A stretch of 64,000 bases of DNA. It comes from Hymenopus coronatus. Lineage: Eukaryota; Arthropoda; Insecta; Mantodea; Hymenopodidae. The position numbers and the translations under genes were made by a program. The stretch is from assembly GCA_030762935.1 (NCBI GenBank), contig CM060900.1:288403784-288467783 (forward strand), read 5' to 3'. This document shows positions 11,111 to 22,738 of this stretch, one piece after another (within the stretch, counting starts at the first letter, position 1; every line of letters starts with the position of its first letter). The notes beneath the pieces were generated by a model. The model was given only the letters and a program-made list of their open reading frames with translations, made no database searches and was not told the origin of the DNA.

Positions 11111-12584
11111 TCCACTTTATTATCTGAATCTCTTAAGCTATTGCACATAAAAGTTTGTCTACTCGGTAAAGCTTAATTTCATTCCTTGTTATTTCTAATT
11201 TTATGTATGTTTTTTTATTTGGATTTCTTTTCTTGAGTCGCAATCATATCTATGATTTAAAACTTAAGTGTAAGTTTGAAGCTCTGGCAACATTGTACCC
11301 CATTCCAAAACTTTTTTTTTGCACTGTGACATTATGTCGTACAACTACATCACTCTATCTTACTCTGTTCTTCCCTAACCCACTTGCAACCTGCTCTTTT
11401 TCTCTATTTTTCACTTCTTTTCTAAAGTAATCAGAATCATACACTTCTATCTAAATGTTCTTAGCTAATCACTTTCAATCATTGCCATCACATCACCTCC
11501 CTTTACTATTTGGGCCATTTCTCTGTTGCTAATTCTATCTAAGAAAAAATCTGATGTGTTCCATTCACATGACTTTCTACATCTCTGTTACAAATTATTG
11601 CTAAAAAGCTTATTCTTCTATGTACTTCATGCTAATTGAGATAAAAGTAGCAGAAGTGGTCTTACTACTTGCTTCCTTCTAAGTAGAAGAGAAATAAAGA
11701 ACTACTATAGGCTAAAAAGATAGTCAAATATTTTAATAGCTGGTTGCTATGGGATTGAAATTCCTTTGTTTGTATGGCTAGGAGTTGACAAATTCCCATA
11801 TGAGAAAAGTATAAGTATTTTAAATCTGAAACCAATAACAAGGAATATAACAGAAACTGTCGGCTCAAAAAAAAAATGTAAACGTCATATATTATGTGCT
11901 TTAACAAAATCTACATATTTGGTGTAGTAAGTTTTTATCTATCTCTTACGGTTTACCAGTTATGCAAAATTCAGGAAAATTCATCCAGAATAAAGAGGTC
12001 TTCAGAAGCTATTTTCAGAATATTCAAGGTATACATTTTATTTGTATGTAAATATCTTTAATATATGCACAATATTTTAATCAAAATCATTAGATACATT
12101 TTTGAGAACATCAAAATTTTCGAAAAAATTTTCCAAGTTGAGGGTGGGGAGGGATTTTCTTGAAAATCTTTGTCACCTCCTTGGGAGATATTAGACTTAA
12201 ATACCAAGTTTGGTATTTAACAGACTTTTCTTTTTTAGGCTCTGCTGTCCATGCATGCACGCATGCACACACGTTCCCTCACTTCCTCACTTTCTCTTTT
12301 TGGACTTTTTCTATTTTTTGTATTCAGGGGGTCTCAAAACATGTATTTCTGGTGAAATATTGGTATCAAATTTTTGGGTGCAATACAATACCTTCTCTAT
12401 GCACCATGCACACCAATGGAGACTAAAAATAAGTCATCCCCAGATTCCATGTGTCGATTGAAGAGCTTTGTGTATCTTTGTAAAAGCTATATTGACAATG
12501 CACATGAAAAGACTGTACAATGGTCCGTGACTGACAGCATAATGCTTAACTTATCAGTACTGAAAACAGGTCACAAAATAACAT

Positions 12585-12730
12585 TCCTGTGGCTGAGAGG
12601 TTAAGAAGGCTTTGCTTCTACTCATACGTTAACTAGATTCAAATTGCACTGCTTGTCAATTTGTGTGTGTGTTAATTTTATGACTGGATATGTAGAATAT
12701 AATATTGCAATAATATAACTTTGTCATTTG
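12585..12730 (+). mobile_element. tRNA-like SINE remnant in repeat copy 1
   Basis: GTGGCTGAGAGGTTAAGAAG resembles a tRNA-Leu/Ser A box and AGATTCAAATTGC resembles a B box about 45 bases later. The same structure occurs in the second copy of the large repeat (GTGGCCAAGAGGTTAGGAAG). It was therefore part of the repeat before duplication. Confidence 0.55.
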
Positions 12731-12849
12731 AAGTTATAGGTCTATCTATCCACACAAAAACAAACCTCTATTAATACTCATGTTAAATAACTAAATAAAC
12801 TGTTATCTTCTAAAACTAAAACACAAAAACTAAACATTAATATCAGGTG

Positions 12850-13440
12850 TATCAACCCTCAGCCCGTATAACTGCACTCAATCTTTGGGGCATAGAAAAT
12901 GCCTGCAGTAATGTGGATGAGAAGCTACAAGATCTCAGGTTTCTTGAATTTGTACCTAGAAGTCATCTTTTACTATTTACCCATTTACAGCAAAATTGGA
13001 GCGCAGCTCCCTTTTTACCTCAGTCCACCCATTCTCACATTCTACCACTCTGATATCTTGCCTTTCTGAAAATCAATTTGAAACTTTTCGAGATATGTCA
13101 ACAGGATGATTATCCTGCACAAATTCAACAATTCCATCAGGATATCTAATCCTCACGGGAATAAAAATATTATTGAGTATTACCATGTGCTGCACACCAT
13201 TCAGTGAGTGGTCAAGATGCCACAGCACACCTAGATTGTCCCTTGATATCCAGCCCCAACACAATACAGATATGCGACCATGATGGAATATTGTGAAGCC
13301 AAGTATTTTTCATCATACCAGAACCCCTTTGGACCTTTCCCTTACATGTGGAAAAAAATGTTACTTCATCTGAGAATATCACATTACTCCAATTGCGTTT
13401 GGCATTTTGCTGCTGGATTGGTTTGTGAAGGTTTGTTGAG
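12850..13440 (-). pseudogene. Tc1-like transposase remnant, repeat copy 1
   Basis: On the minus strand a 63-codon frame (13073-13264) reads CWGWISRDNLGVLWHLDHSL, then YPDGIVEFVQDNHPVDISRK. The FVQDNHP segment corresponds to the second catalytic aspartate region of Tc1/mariner DDE transposases. Downstream (AEVKREL-like region near 12990) the SPDxxPIENVW segment with the third catalytic residue is missing, apparently lost in a deletion of about 40 bases that the other repeat copy does not share. An A-run lies upstream. The gene is dead. Confidence 0.7.
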
Positions 13441-13463
13441 TGTTATTTTAAAACAAAAAAGAA

Positions 13464-13492
13464 AAAGAAAAAAAAAAAAAAAAAAAAAAAAC
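13464..13492 (+). repeat. Poly(A) run
   Basis: A nearly pure run of A lies at the 5' side of the Tc1-like remnant. It may be a microsatellite or the scar of a retroposed tail. Confidence 0.8.
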
Positions 13493-13934
13493 CAAGTTCC
13501 TACTTCCCAAAAAAATCAAGTTCACTCAAAATTGGATTCTTAAAAATGTTTCAATACGTTGGTTTTCTTAACAATACTTTTAGTATTTTATCATATCATA
13601 CAGATTCCTTTTTTGCATTTGCGTATCATTCTGCACAACACATGCTTTCATGTGCAGCATGCTGTTGTCCAGTATAATAAATCCTTAAAGAAGCATCATA
13701 ATCACTATTATGTTATTAACTGTACTGAATGTTGTGTGTGAAATAGATAGTTGCTATGTGTTGATTCAACATCATTAACCTTCTGAATACCAAGCTGTAG
13801 AATATACATGGATTACCAAGCTGGATACAAGTGTAGCCAAACAAATAGTTTTATTTCTCTAATTCCAGCTGAAGTTCTATTGAACACAAATGAACATATT
13901 AATATCAGAGGCTCTCAGGAGTAATCAAATCACT

Positions 13935-13937
<3 letters not shown>

Positions 13938-13969
<32 letters not shown>
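13938..13969 (+). repeat. Poly(T) run inside the piggyBac element
   Basis: A run of T (poly-Lys in the minus frame) lies just after the cysteine-rich C-terminus of the transposase. It replaces whatever stop and 3' sequence the gene once had. Confidence 0.85.
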
Positions 13970-13972
<3 letters not shown>

Positions 13973-15660
13973 CAAGACTTACACATTGGCACAGTTTTGC
14001 CATCAGAATGTTCCTTGCACACATAACACAAATGCCTATCGCACCTTTTTCTTGATTTCCTGTCCTTTCTTATGCATAATTTACGCTGTCCAATTCCAGA
14101 ATTTCTTTCCACTGGCTACGCAACATGTTCATCTCCCAGAATTTCTTCATTGCAGCAACAGATTGTAGTGGTAAGCCGATTGTTTTCATCAGTCTGGTCT
14201 TCGTGTATGACTTGATAAGCTTTTTTCCCAACTCGAGAAGAAATTGTAATTGCCTATCTGGTGATTTAGCATTCCAGTCAGGAGTCTTCATTTTCCATAT
14301 CACAAATGCATTAATCCCTGCCACATCTATATTGTTCATGAATAGTAAGAATGGCCACCTGTTGGTAGTTCGTTGCAGGAATATTCACAAACCAATTTAT
14401 CCAATGTATCAACTGCTCTTTTAGTACTATTGTAATGGAATATAACATCTGACTTATACCCATTTTCCTCATCAGCATAGCTATCATCATGGTGCTCAGT
14501 GCTTAGAAGAATAACCCCTTATTTTTTTATATACATAGGAAACACGAGTAAAGTTGCCATTGAAAGCAAACATTAATGAATATTCTTTCTTAGCAGGAGC
14601 AGGCTGAAGTTCACGTGGAATTTCAGTTTTATTTTTACTCATAGTTCCCGTAAGAGTGAGTCCCCGTTCCAGTAGCTTTTGGACCAGAGGAACACTGGTA
14701 AAAAAATTATCAGTGGTGATTCCATGGCCTGGTTTCAATGGATTGGTGAGGTCTAACATGACTCGACAGCTTTGATTCTTTTCTGCTAGCTTCCCTTCCT
14801 TTTGTGTATCAATTTGTATATTCAAAGCATATGCAGTTTCTGCATCACATAAGATCCATATTTTCACCCCATATTTTGCCAGTTTCGATTTCATGTAGAA
14901 CGGAAAGGACATTTTGTACAGAAACCAACAATTTGCTCATCAACTGTTACCTGAGAACCTGGATGGTAATGTTTTTGACATTGCAATGAAAATGCTGTTG
15001 CCACCTCCCTGAAGGCACACAATTTGATAGTCTTCTTTCTTTCTTCATGAGTCCATAAATCATCAAACCTTATGAATCAGAGTAGCTCAGCAAAATGATT
15101 CTTCAAAAAAGGTGCTTGAAAAATTTGTCTTTGAAACAATGGGTCTGTACCTCACAGCATAGATAGGGGTTCTCGCTTTGCCTTTAGTGCACTCATGATC
15201 AAAAGTACACCTACAAATGCATATAGTTCTGTGATATTTGTGGAAATCACATTCTTTCTCCTTACCCTTGGCAGTCTGATAAATTTAGTTGGCTTTCTGA
15301 TTTGTGTAATTTACAATATTTTCCATTGCTTCTGGATCAAGAAATAACATAAACACCTCTGTTATTGTGGTCGCGTGTTGAGAGGAAGCTGTAGGGCCCC
15401 TCAGTATGTCCTGGTTTCTTTGTCTGTTGTTTCTCTTACAAGTTGCTTCCCATATGATCCCACTTTTTGATGTGTAGATGGGTCTACCAAGTTCAGACGA
15501 TGGCGGCAGGTTTTTGTTCTCACAGTTATCATCTTCAGTATAAGTCAACTTCTTCAATTTCTTCAACATCTTCTATTTCAGACACTTCGAACTTTTGATC
15601 ATTGTCATCATTATCGCCAAGCACAATATCCATTGCTTCCTCCAAATTCTTTTCATTTTC
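13970..15660 (-). pseudogene. piggyBac transposase, multiply frameshifted
   Basis: Minus-strand pieces occur in the right order for a DDE_Tnp_1_7 transposase. An acidic N-terminus lies at 15285-15660. VTVDEQIVGF (first catalytic Asp, near 14940) is followed by a frameshift within CPFR, then KLAKYGVKIWILCDAETAYA. GITTDNFFTSVPLVQKLLER holds the second Asp (near 14710), and MSKNKTEIPREL follows. After another frameshift comes RAVDTLDKLV (third Asp, near 14409). The C-terminus is cysteine-rich (CDRHLCYVCKEHS, then CKSC), as in the family's zinc-binding domain. All three catalytic aspartates survive but in different frames, so no active protein can be made. Confidence 0.9.
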
Positions 15661-16179
15661 CATATTATATTTACGTTTTAGCATTTTCACTTATAGGAAT
15701 AAAATATCTCTCCACGATAAGGAATAACACTCTTTACTGCTACCAAATCAGTACTAAAAAGCTATGCAATGTGAATAGTAAAAATGTAATACACGTATTG
15801 TTGAAAAAGAAATGTATTGTTGAAATAGAAAAATAAGATATGCACTTTCCATTGTTGACAAAACAATCAACTGTCAATAATGAAATAACATCAGTGATCT
15901 GAAGAGAATACTAAAAATAAACATTGGGAATAAATAAATATTTTTTTAAAATAGTGACATACATTACCAAGCTGGGTACAAGTGTATCCAACATGTCTCT
16001 TGGAAGCTTAAGTAACACTTACTTCTTTTTTTTTTTTTCTGACTCTAACATGACACTTAGTGACATCTTATTAACAATGTAACAGTAGCTCAAATAATTA
16101 GCATTCATGAATTACGTGTAATAACTTGAAAATGACAGCTCGGGTACAATTGTACCCAGCTTGGCATATGGAAGGTTAA

Positions 16180-17785
16180 GAGAAAAATTGTTTGCTACAT
16201 GCGAGAAGCAAACCTGCAACCCTCAAGAGAAGAGTAACCTACATTTTGCCACAGTGAACACACATGGAAGGTGACCGATTTAGTAATGCCATACAATACA
16301 AACTGTATCATGTTTTGTGTCATTAACATTTTTAGTTGATAGTTTGTTGCTGAAGAAGCTTCAGTGATGTATTTGATTATGTTTACTGAGCATATGGCTT
16401 AGTAATATTAAGATTTGGAACTTGTACAATTTGTTGTTGCTGCTACAACTGTATCGCAGATGGTGTACACAAGGCGCTTTGCCGTGTAGAATGTAGACAA
16501 ATTTGGTGTTCTGGACATGACTTGTTTCTTCTGGCAACAGGTGTACATAGTACTTTTAGAGAAAGTAAAAATGACTATCAGGTAACTTTCTTCCTCTATA
16601 CTGTCCACCTTAAACTCTTGCAGTTTTTCTCTCTTTCTAATCATTCTCCTTTTCTGTAATGTGGATCCCATTACCTACTATATTTCCTAGATACTGCCTC
16701 TTAGTTTTGAAAATATGCTCATTACCTTGATGTCCCAGCAAACATGAAATCTAGACTTCACTCCAATTATATCCCTATGTACTTCCTTTCTTAAGTTGTT
16801 TGAATGGATTCGCATTGTGGGGTGATATATCGTCAGCTGCTGCCTATTTTTCTTCTCCTCTGTGCTTTGTAGGTCTGACAATACTTATCATAGGTTTCGT
16901 GTCTCCTTCCTACTCCACAGCTTCTGAAGTTCTTTGACTTTGCCATTGTGTTACATATGTATGCTTTGTATGCAGTCTTGCATTACTCTACAGCTGAATT
17001 TCAGAAAGAAGAGCCTTTTACCTCTAATTTCTTGTTTCCTTTGCTGCTTTTGTTTTAATAAATTTTTTTATGTAATATTTAATAAAAATCTTCTGCATTT
17101 TAGATTCTTAGTGCTATTTAGGACTTAACATTGTAAACCCTTGCAGGGCTAAAATTGGCTTTGGTTTTGAACCCTTTCATCCTATTCCCAAGCTCCAAGT
17201 TTTTTGCTTTCTTCTATTTCTCTCCAGATTCTTCACTCTCTTTGTCTCTCCATGATAAAGATCATAATATTTTGTTTACTTTGCATTTTGGTCACTGTCT
17301 CAACTTCAAAATTCTAATTTTGTATTCCATTAATTCTTTCCTTTGACTTTTTCTTTCTCTACTTTTGATTTTGGTGATATCATCTGTTATTATGTCAAAT
17401 TTTGCCATCACCTCTTCTGCAGCAAGTTCTGGATTGGCTTCTACAGTACAGGTAACATCACAGCAGTCCAAAAATTCAGCTTGATAAAGCATGTTATTTA
17501 CTTATTCCACTGTTTAGCTTAATCTGGTTAAACAGCCCTGTACATAATCATCTCATTGAAGTTAATGATTTTAATAAGCAAAGGCATTAAATAATGTTAA
17601 TCCTAACACACAACTAGTGTGAAAGAATTATTACCACAAAAATCAATTAAACTTAATACTAGTTAACTATAAAGCCTGAAAATTTAAATTACTTGCAAAA
17701 TTGTAAGTTGCCTTTGACGCATCATTCTCTAATATTAGTGGTCACATTTAAGATTTCATTGAATCAGATGTGGATTTAATAAGGA
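16180..17785. other. Stretch with short unassigned frames
   Basis: Three short minus-strand frames (16408-16671, 16687-16881, 17292-17492) have no motif I recognise. The last (VEANPELAAEEVMAKFDIIT...) looks protein-like in composition and could be an exon or a transposon scrap, but nothing supports a name. Confidence 0.35.
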
Positions 17786-17787
17786 TG

Positions 17788-17885
17788 TAAGCATCTTGTT
17801 ATTTTAGCTCATACAGAGCATCAGTACTGTGAGATAAAGATCCATGGTTCATTTCCTAGCCATGATGCTGAGTTTTACAAGTCCA
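17788..17885 (+). mobile_element. tRNA-like SINE head
   Basis: TTTTAGCTCATACAGAGCAT resembles a tRNA D-arm with A box, and CCATGGTTCATTTCCTAG resembles a T-arm with B box, about 40 bases apart. The acceptor stem does not close and the body is not shared with other copies here. Confidence 0.45.
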
Positions 17886-17889
17886 ATTC

Positions 17890-18805
17890 AATTTTTCAAA
17901 TTGTTAGTAGAGTACATAAGCTTTTCTTTGCAAACTTCAACATTTTATCATACTGAAACAATTGTGTTTGAGGTTAACAGGAACAGGCAGAAAATACTTA
18001 CAGCAGCAACATTAATTGGATATGATTAATGAAACATACACAAAAATGGAGAAGAATTTTAAATACAAATATCTCTGAGTTTTAGCTCATGAACCAGCTA
18101 GCTTTTCAATTAGACTGAATCAGAAGTGCAAATCTACTTCATATCAATTATCATTATTGAAATTAATTAAAGAAAGGAAAACAGATTTGTGAACTGTAAC
18201 AGGAAAATTAAATTGAGAGGTTGTCATATTTTTAATTTTGAATGAATAGCACTGCATGTTTCCGAAAGCTAGATGATACTTTCTTCTCCAGAGCAATGTA
18301 AAGTTAAGTGGTTGGATATAGCCCTTGAGCTTAAAATCAGATTTGCAACTTCTATTGGATAGAACAGGAAATTTCCATGTATGCATCCTCTAGTATTCAT
18401 ATCCATGTAATTAGGAAGGTGATAATACCTACTGATATTCCTAGGTTAACATCTTCATGAGCTACTATATGCTGATATTGCTTATACTTCAAGATATTGC
18501 AGCAAATGTTACGTTGTTAATTGAAAGAGAAATCAAGGTGGACAGTATTCATATTGACATTCAAATGCCTCAGCTCAAGTGCTAATAAAGCAAGAAAAAT
18601 AAATGAAAAATTGATTCACAGTATGTATTTTAATGTTTTTTTTTTCACCAACTTGGTAAAAGCCTTATAACATGTTACCTACACATTTTGTTTATAAACA
18701 TTGAAACATGTATGAATATTATTTGTTAGCTGTATTTATTAGCAAAGTTAACAAAAACACCTTTGTGTGGTCACACCATTACTACTTCTCTTTATTATGT
18801 TGTAG
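17890..18805. other. Probable intron upstream of the WDR44-like exon
   Basis: AT-rich, without recognisable frames. It ends in a T-rich tract and TGTTGTAG, a consensus splice acceptor immediately before the exon. Confidence 0.6.
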
Positions 18806-19393
18806 GAAATTTTGGAACAAGTAACAGTCCTAAACTTGGATACAGGAGAACGGGTACCATTGAGTGTAGCAGAGGATAAGTTACCACAGTGCATCAATCC
18901 TCTTTCTCTTCACATCATGCGTCTTACTTCTGAGTATGTGAGTAACACTAGTTTAGAGAAGGAGGAAAAGGAATCAGATGAGGAAAGTGTTGATAGCAAA
19001 AAATTGCAAGTACCTATAGGAGAGGAAGTGGATGTGAACAAGATAAGTCGTGCTGCACAACTAAAGAAAATATTTGGGTCTAAGCTAAAGAAGACAATGA
19101 TCAAAGCTAAGTCTATTGCACAGGAGGTTTCTCATGCACGTCACAAAGAGGATGTGATGGATATTGTTGATGAAGTCAATCCAGAGGAACAATATATAAA
19201 ATTAAAAGCATCAGGAAGTCATAAAGGTCCTTATGAGTTTGATAACCTGCAACACGTCCAGGATCTAGGTGGTGAACATGTAGGTCCTGTCTGGTGCATG
19301 AAATTCTCTACCTGTGGCCGTCTATTAGCAACAGCTGGTCAAGATCGAGTTTTGCGTGTGTGGGTGGTCCGTAATGCTTTTACATATTTTCAG
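18806..19393 (+). CDS. WDR44: Internal exon of a WDR44-like WD40-repeat protein
   Basis: This is a 588-nt exon (196 codons) between acceptor TTATGTTGTAG and donor CAG|GTAAGC, with phase 0 at both ends. The encoded segment has an acidic part (EKEEKESDEESVD), a basic helix (RAAQLKKIFGSKLKKTMIKA), then GPYEFDNLQHVQDL, GEHVGPVWCMKFS and GRLLATAGQDRVLRVWVV, the first WD repeat ending in a typical RVW. This arrangement, with HxGxVWxMKFSxxGRLLAxAGQDxxxRxW directly after GPYEFxxLQHxQDL, is diagnostic of WDR44 (Rabphilin-11), a Rab11-binding effector acting in endosome recycling and ciliogenesis in vertebrates. The Met start lies in an upstream exon; the remaining WD repeats lie in downstream exons not seen here. 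The frame is clean, unlike everything around it, so it is under selection. Confidence 0.93.
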
Positions 19394-20310
19394 GTAAGCA
19401 TTGGAAGACAGAGTATCTGATGTTATCTAGAAATAGGTTTCACAACATACAGTGAATGCTTCAAACTTAAAATGTAGCATAAACCTCAGTTATTATTTCA
19501 CATTATTTCCGAAGCTTTGTTAAGTGCCCAAGAATTTATAGTCCCCCACATAGGTGTAATGTGGTCATAAAATAATATCGAGAAAGGATAATATGTACTA
19601 ACATGAGGTAACAAAAAACTATAAACCCAATTTTGTAAAAAGTAAAGCATATATCTGAGTAATTTTAAATTTATTTATGCTAGCCATAAAGTTTGCAATA
19701 CAGAGGGAATTTGCACCACAGTAATGCACAGCAGTGTTTGGCTTTCCCTTAGGGGAGGAATAATCAAAATGTTATTTTAGCAAGCATTTAGTTCACTCAA
19801 GAACAAAACTATAATTGCAGAAAAAAGTAAAATATAATGCTGTAAATGATGATGAATAATGCATGTCTTAGTAACCAAACTAGCATCAAGAGGTTAAGTA
19901 GCTATTATATAATCAGCAGAGCCAGGAAATTTGTACAGTTCGCCATCCCATATATAGGTTGTGACCGACTGTCTCACCACATCAAAACAAATCATTGGGG
20001 AGGCAAAAAAACTTGTAGTAAAGGAAACACTCCTGTTTCAAGAGAACAAAAATAGCTTATGGGACATTCATAAATGCATACCTATTTAGATAATTATGTG
20101 CAACATACAAATTGTTACATATGTATATACAGGCTGACTCTGACTGATTTCCTTATTTACAAGTGTACAATATGAAATCACCCAAGCAATTATAATGCAG
20201 CTTGTAATATTTACTGATCAAATGTAAAATAATATCCAAATAATAAAATTCATTTGTTAAATATTTTTACTCTTACCAGGTAAAAACCAAAGCAGGAATT
20301 AAACTAAATC
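19394..20310. other. Probable intron downstream of the WDR44-like exon
   Basis: It starts with the donor GTAAGC. No recognisable frame or repeat is seen in the rest. Confidence 0.55.
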
Positions 20311-20317
20311 TTTACTC

Positions 20318-21780
20318 ATCTGCAGCCAGGTTACTGAAAACAATAATGTACTTCTGAAGTCTTTCAAATGAAAAACTCATTCTACATTCTGACAAACAAG
20401 ATATATAATGCAAAAAAGTTTGTTCTACTTTGCAGTATGTGATCGAGGCATATTTGAAATATTTTATCAGTTCTGTACCAGTATCACAAAGCAAATAGCA
20501 TTTGTTGGGGTCTAAAAGTACATCTTGTATGTGATATATCACACCAAGCGCAGCCTTCTTTTCAATTAAACTTTGCATTTTCATCTTTATTTCGGGTAGG
20601 ATGCTCGTGGATTGGATGTGTCCATCTTGACAATTCTTCTACATGCCGCAGAGATTCAGTCAGTTCCATACTTCCAGACTGTACAGTGTGATAGTTGTGG
20701 CTAACTATTTGAACAAATTTGTAATCAATAATATATTTCTGTGAAGCTGTTCTGTTACTAGAAGTTAGGCGGTTTGTAAACTAGAACTGCCATCGGTTTT
20801 TAAACTGGCTAATACTGAAACAATTTTGTCATAATGTTCAGCATAATGAATTATGGCCACTAGCCAAGTTACCCATCTGGTTACAACTGGCCCTGGTGGT
20901 AGTGGTATTGCCGAAGCTTACTCTCTGAACTTTGAATCTTTTAAGATGCTTTCAAAAATATATTTTTCATGAGAGATACAAAGGTGTCTACATTTGCATA
21001 ATTACACTTTACACTTGGTGTAAAGCATGTGTTAAACAAGTTTATCAGTTTAGGATACAAGTTACCAGCCTGTTTGGCCACTTTTACCACGTATGTCGCA
21101 CCATCAGGTATGAACAGGAAAACATTATTTTTCTTAACTGCATCAGGCCATAAGAGGGTCATTGCTTTTTCAAATGTTGATGTGATTGTCACATGATTTA
21201 CCTTTTCAATTATTTCTGCCTCAAGAAAAAAACTCTTAGCAGGATGATCTGTTGAAAGAATTCTGATATCTGTGTTCACTACAAAGCGCCCTATGGAGTC
21301 CGTAGTTTTGTCCAAGGATATCCATATTTTTTATCAGCCACTGAATGTCTTTTGTCATGCAAACATGTATCATGCATTATCTGCAGATACATTTGCCAAA
21401 GGGTATTTGCGATGACAGTTTCACACCTGTATATTTTTCCATAAATATTCTGAAAACCTTGTTTCCCACTTTATGAAAATGAGTATTGCAGCATACCAAC
21501 ATTAGGCATAACTGGGATTGTCTGCTTATTAACATTGCATTCTCTGGTACCTTTTTGTCATCTGTATCCAAATTTTGCAACAATATGAGATGTGCAAGGT
21601 GTTTTTTCTTGGCATACTGTTGCTTAAATAATGATCATTAGCAGGTTTTATTTCCACATCACATGCAGGACAGTAAAATGTGTATCTGTTAATGGATACA
21701 TAATCTGTTGCAAATTCGTTAATGATGACAGTTGATTTACTTTCTCGATCTGGTTTCTCTTTTTCCATCCTTATTGATAA
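20318..21780 (-). pseudogene. hAT transposase relic, CGGBP1-like type
   Basis: On the minus strand an N-terminal BED-like finger is suggested by YTFYCPACDVEIKP followed by a His further on. The middle segment reads IPDGATYVVKVAKQAGNLYP then VDTFVSLMKNIFLKAS, matching the TDAAPYMxKAGKxLxxxYPKLxH... VDxLxxxxKKxFLKAP region of this hAT group. The C-terminus reads YFKYASITYCKVEQTF then LSECRMSFSFERLQKYIIVF, the hAT dimerisation block (FKYAPxTSCDVERSFSxYKxxLxxxRxxF). Stops and frameshifts separate the parts. Terminal repeats were not located. These elements are common in arthropod genomes and are related to the domesticated CGGBP1 gene of mammals. Confidence 0.75.
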
Positions 21781-21839
21781 GTATCCCATTGAAATGAAAA
21801 TGAAGTAAATAAGGACATGAATGTACACTGCTAGAAAAC

Positions 21840-22480
21840 TTACTGTGCTTGTGAAGAAAATTAATTTTGTTTACATTTGAAGCAGAACAAAGATGTTATT
21901 TGAATGTGTTCCTTCCTACTGATGTGGTTCTGTGTTATGCAGTGATAGCTGTTTTACATTATTGGGTTATACTCTACGTTGACCTTTGCTTACACAAGTA
22001 GTGCTGCATGGTATATGCCAAGCCTGGCCACTCTTACTCTGCATAAGGAGATTGGTACGAACTTCCTAGCTCTGACAATCAGGCATGTAAAAAATAGACC
22101 TTGGCTTTAAGGGGCTTGAAGAACTAATTTTTAGTCATCTGACATAGGCTCTAAAATTATCCAAGTAGGTACCAAATTACAGTCTTAGGCACCTAAGATA
22201 GAATTTCCCCATACTAAATACATCACTCAGTAGAAATGTATTATACACTTCTGACATATCATTGGAATTTAAATGCTTGATAGCTTATGGGCCCACTCCC
22301 CAAAAATGTTTGCAAAACTTGTATATTGTTAAGAACAACAATGTAAATGATAGTTTGAAATGCAGTTGAGAAAGTAACAGAGACAACATGTGCATAAAGT
22401 TCAACAGTTTAATTAGGAAATGAATACAATAAATTGACTACACCCTGTGACTTACTTGCTTTGTAAGTCATATCTGATTG
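21840..22480. other. Non-coding stretch
   Basis: No frame, repeat or regulatory signal was recognised. Confidence 0.4.
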
Positions 22481-22483
22481 TTG

Positions 22484-22640
22484 GCATTCATTGTTACACC
22501 TGCATCAGTAGTCACGTGTGCTGGCAGTGAGTTCTTTTGACATTGAAGCTGTGATTGTTGCATTTGTGCAAGTGGACAGGTGTGCTGTCAGAAGGTTCTT
22601 TGGCATCAAAGCTGGGCATTGTTACACCTGAGTGAGTTTG
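22484..22640 (+). repeat. Imperfect tandem duplication, about 66-bp period
   Basis: Two neighbouring units share GTGTGCTG, GCAGTGAGTTCTTTTGACAT / TCAGAAGGTTCTTTGGCATC, AAGCTG and the boundary block CATTGTTACACCTG. It lies about 70 bases upstream of a TATA-like promoter. Confidence 0.5.
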
Positions 22641-22704
22641 TGACACCTGTGTTAGTTTGCACGTGCGACTGCTTCTAGAAATTTCCTGCCACATGATTGA
22701 CAAG

Positions 22705-22738
22705 TATAAAAAGGGGAGTGAAGCCCTGCCTGCAGTTC
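22705..22738 (+). promoter_or_regulatory. Candidate TATA + initiator core promoter
   Basis: TATAAAAAGGGG is followed by GCAGTTC with the initiator A 29 bases after the first T of the TATA box, the spacing expected of arthropod Pol II promoters (Inr consensus TCAGTY). No gene was found downstream, so it may belong to a transposon remnant. Confidence 0.4.

Larger units (their letters stand above)
11535..13700. repeat. Long dispersed repeat, copy 1 (contains SINE and Tc1-like remnants)
   Basis: The order of sequence blocks here recurs at 32735-36125. Examples are AAAATCTGATGTGTTCCATT at the left edge, TGACAGCATAATG, ACTGAAAACAGGTCACA, CCCTCAGCCCGTATAACTGC, CTTTGGGGCATA and TTGGTTTTCTTAACA near the right edge. 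Copy 1 lacks the roughly 1.4-kb segment found in copy 2 between the TATAAATA-rich part and TGAGCCATCCCTAGATTCC. The copies are diverged, so the duplication is old. It is best read as two copies of one composite transposon-bearing repeat rather than a recent segmental duplication. Confidence 0.7.
13779..16175 (-). mobile_element. Decayed piggyBac element with TTAA sites and terminal inverted repeats
   Basis: The element is bounded by TTAA on both sides (13775-13778 and 16176-16179). The terminal inverted repeats are CCTTCTGAATACCAAGCTG on the left and, read inward from the right, CCTTCCATATGCCAAGCTG, matching at 15 of 19 positions. Inside each end lie further copies of ACCAAGCTGGRTACAAGTGT (13815-13838 and 15966-15989), and the right end carries the perfect palindrome GGGTACAATTGTACCC (16142-16157). 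The internal gene is a broken piggyBac transposase on the minus strand. Length (2.4 kb) is normal for a whole piggyBac, so it is structurally complete though coding-dead. Confidence 0.92.

Noticed and set aside
17292..17492. Host exon (VEANPELAAEEVMAKF frame)
   Set aside because: It is protein-like but has no recognised family and no clear splice sites, so it is left unassigned.
21813..21830. CAGTGTACATTC as the end of the CGGBP1-like hAT element
   Set aside because: No matching inverted end or 8-bp duplication was found on the other side.
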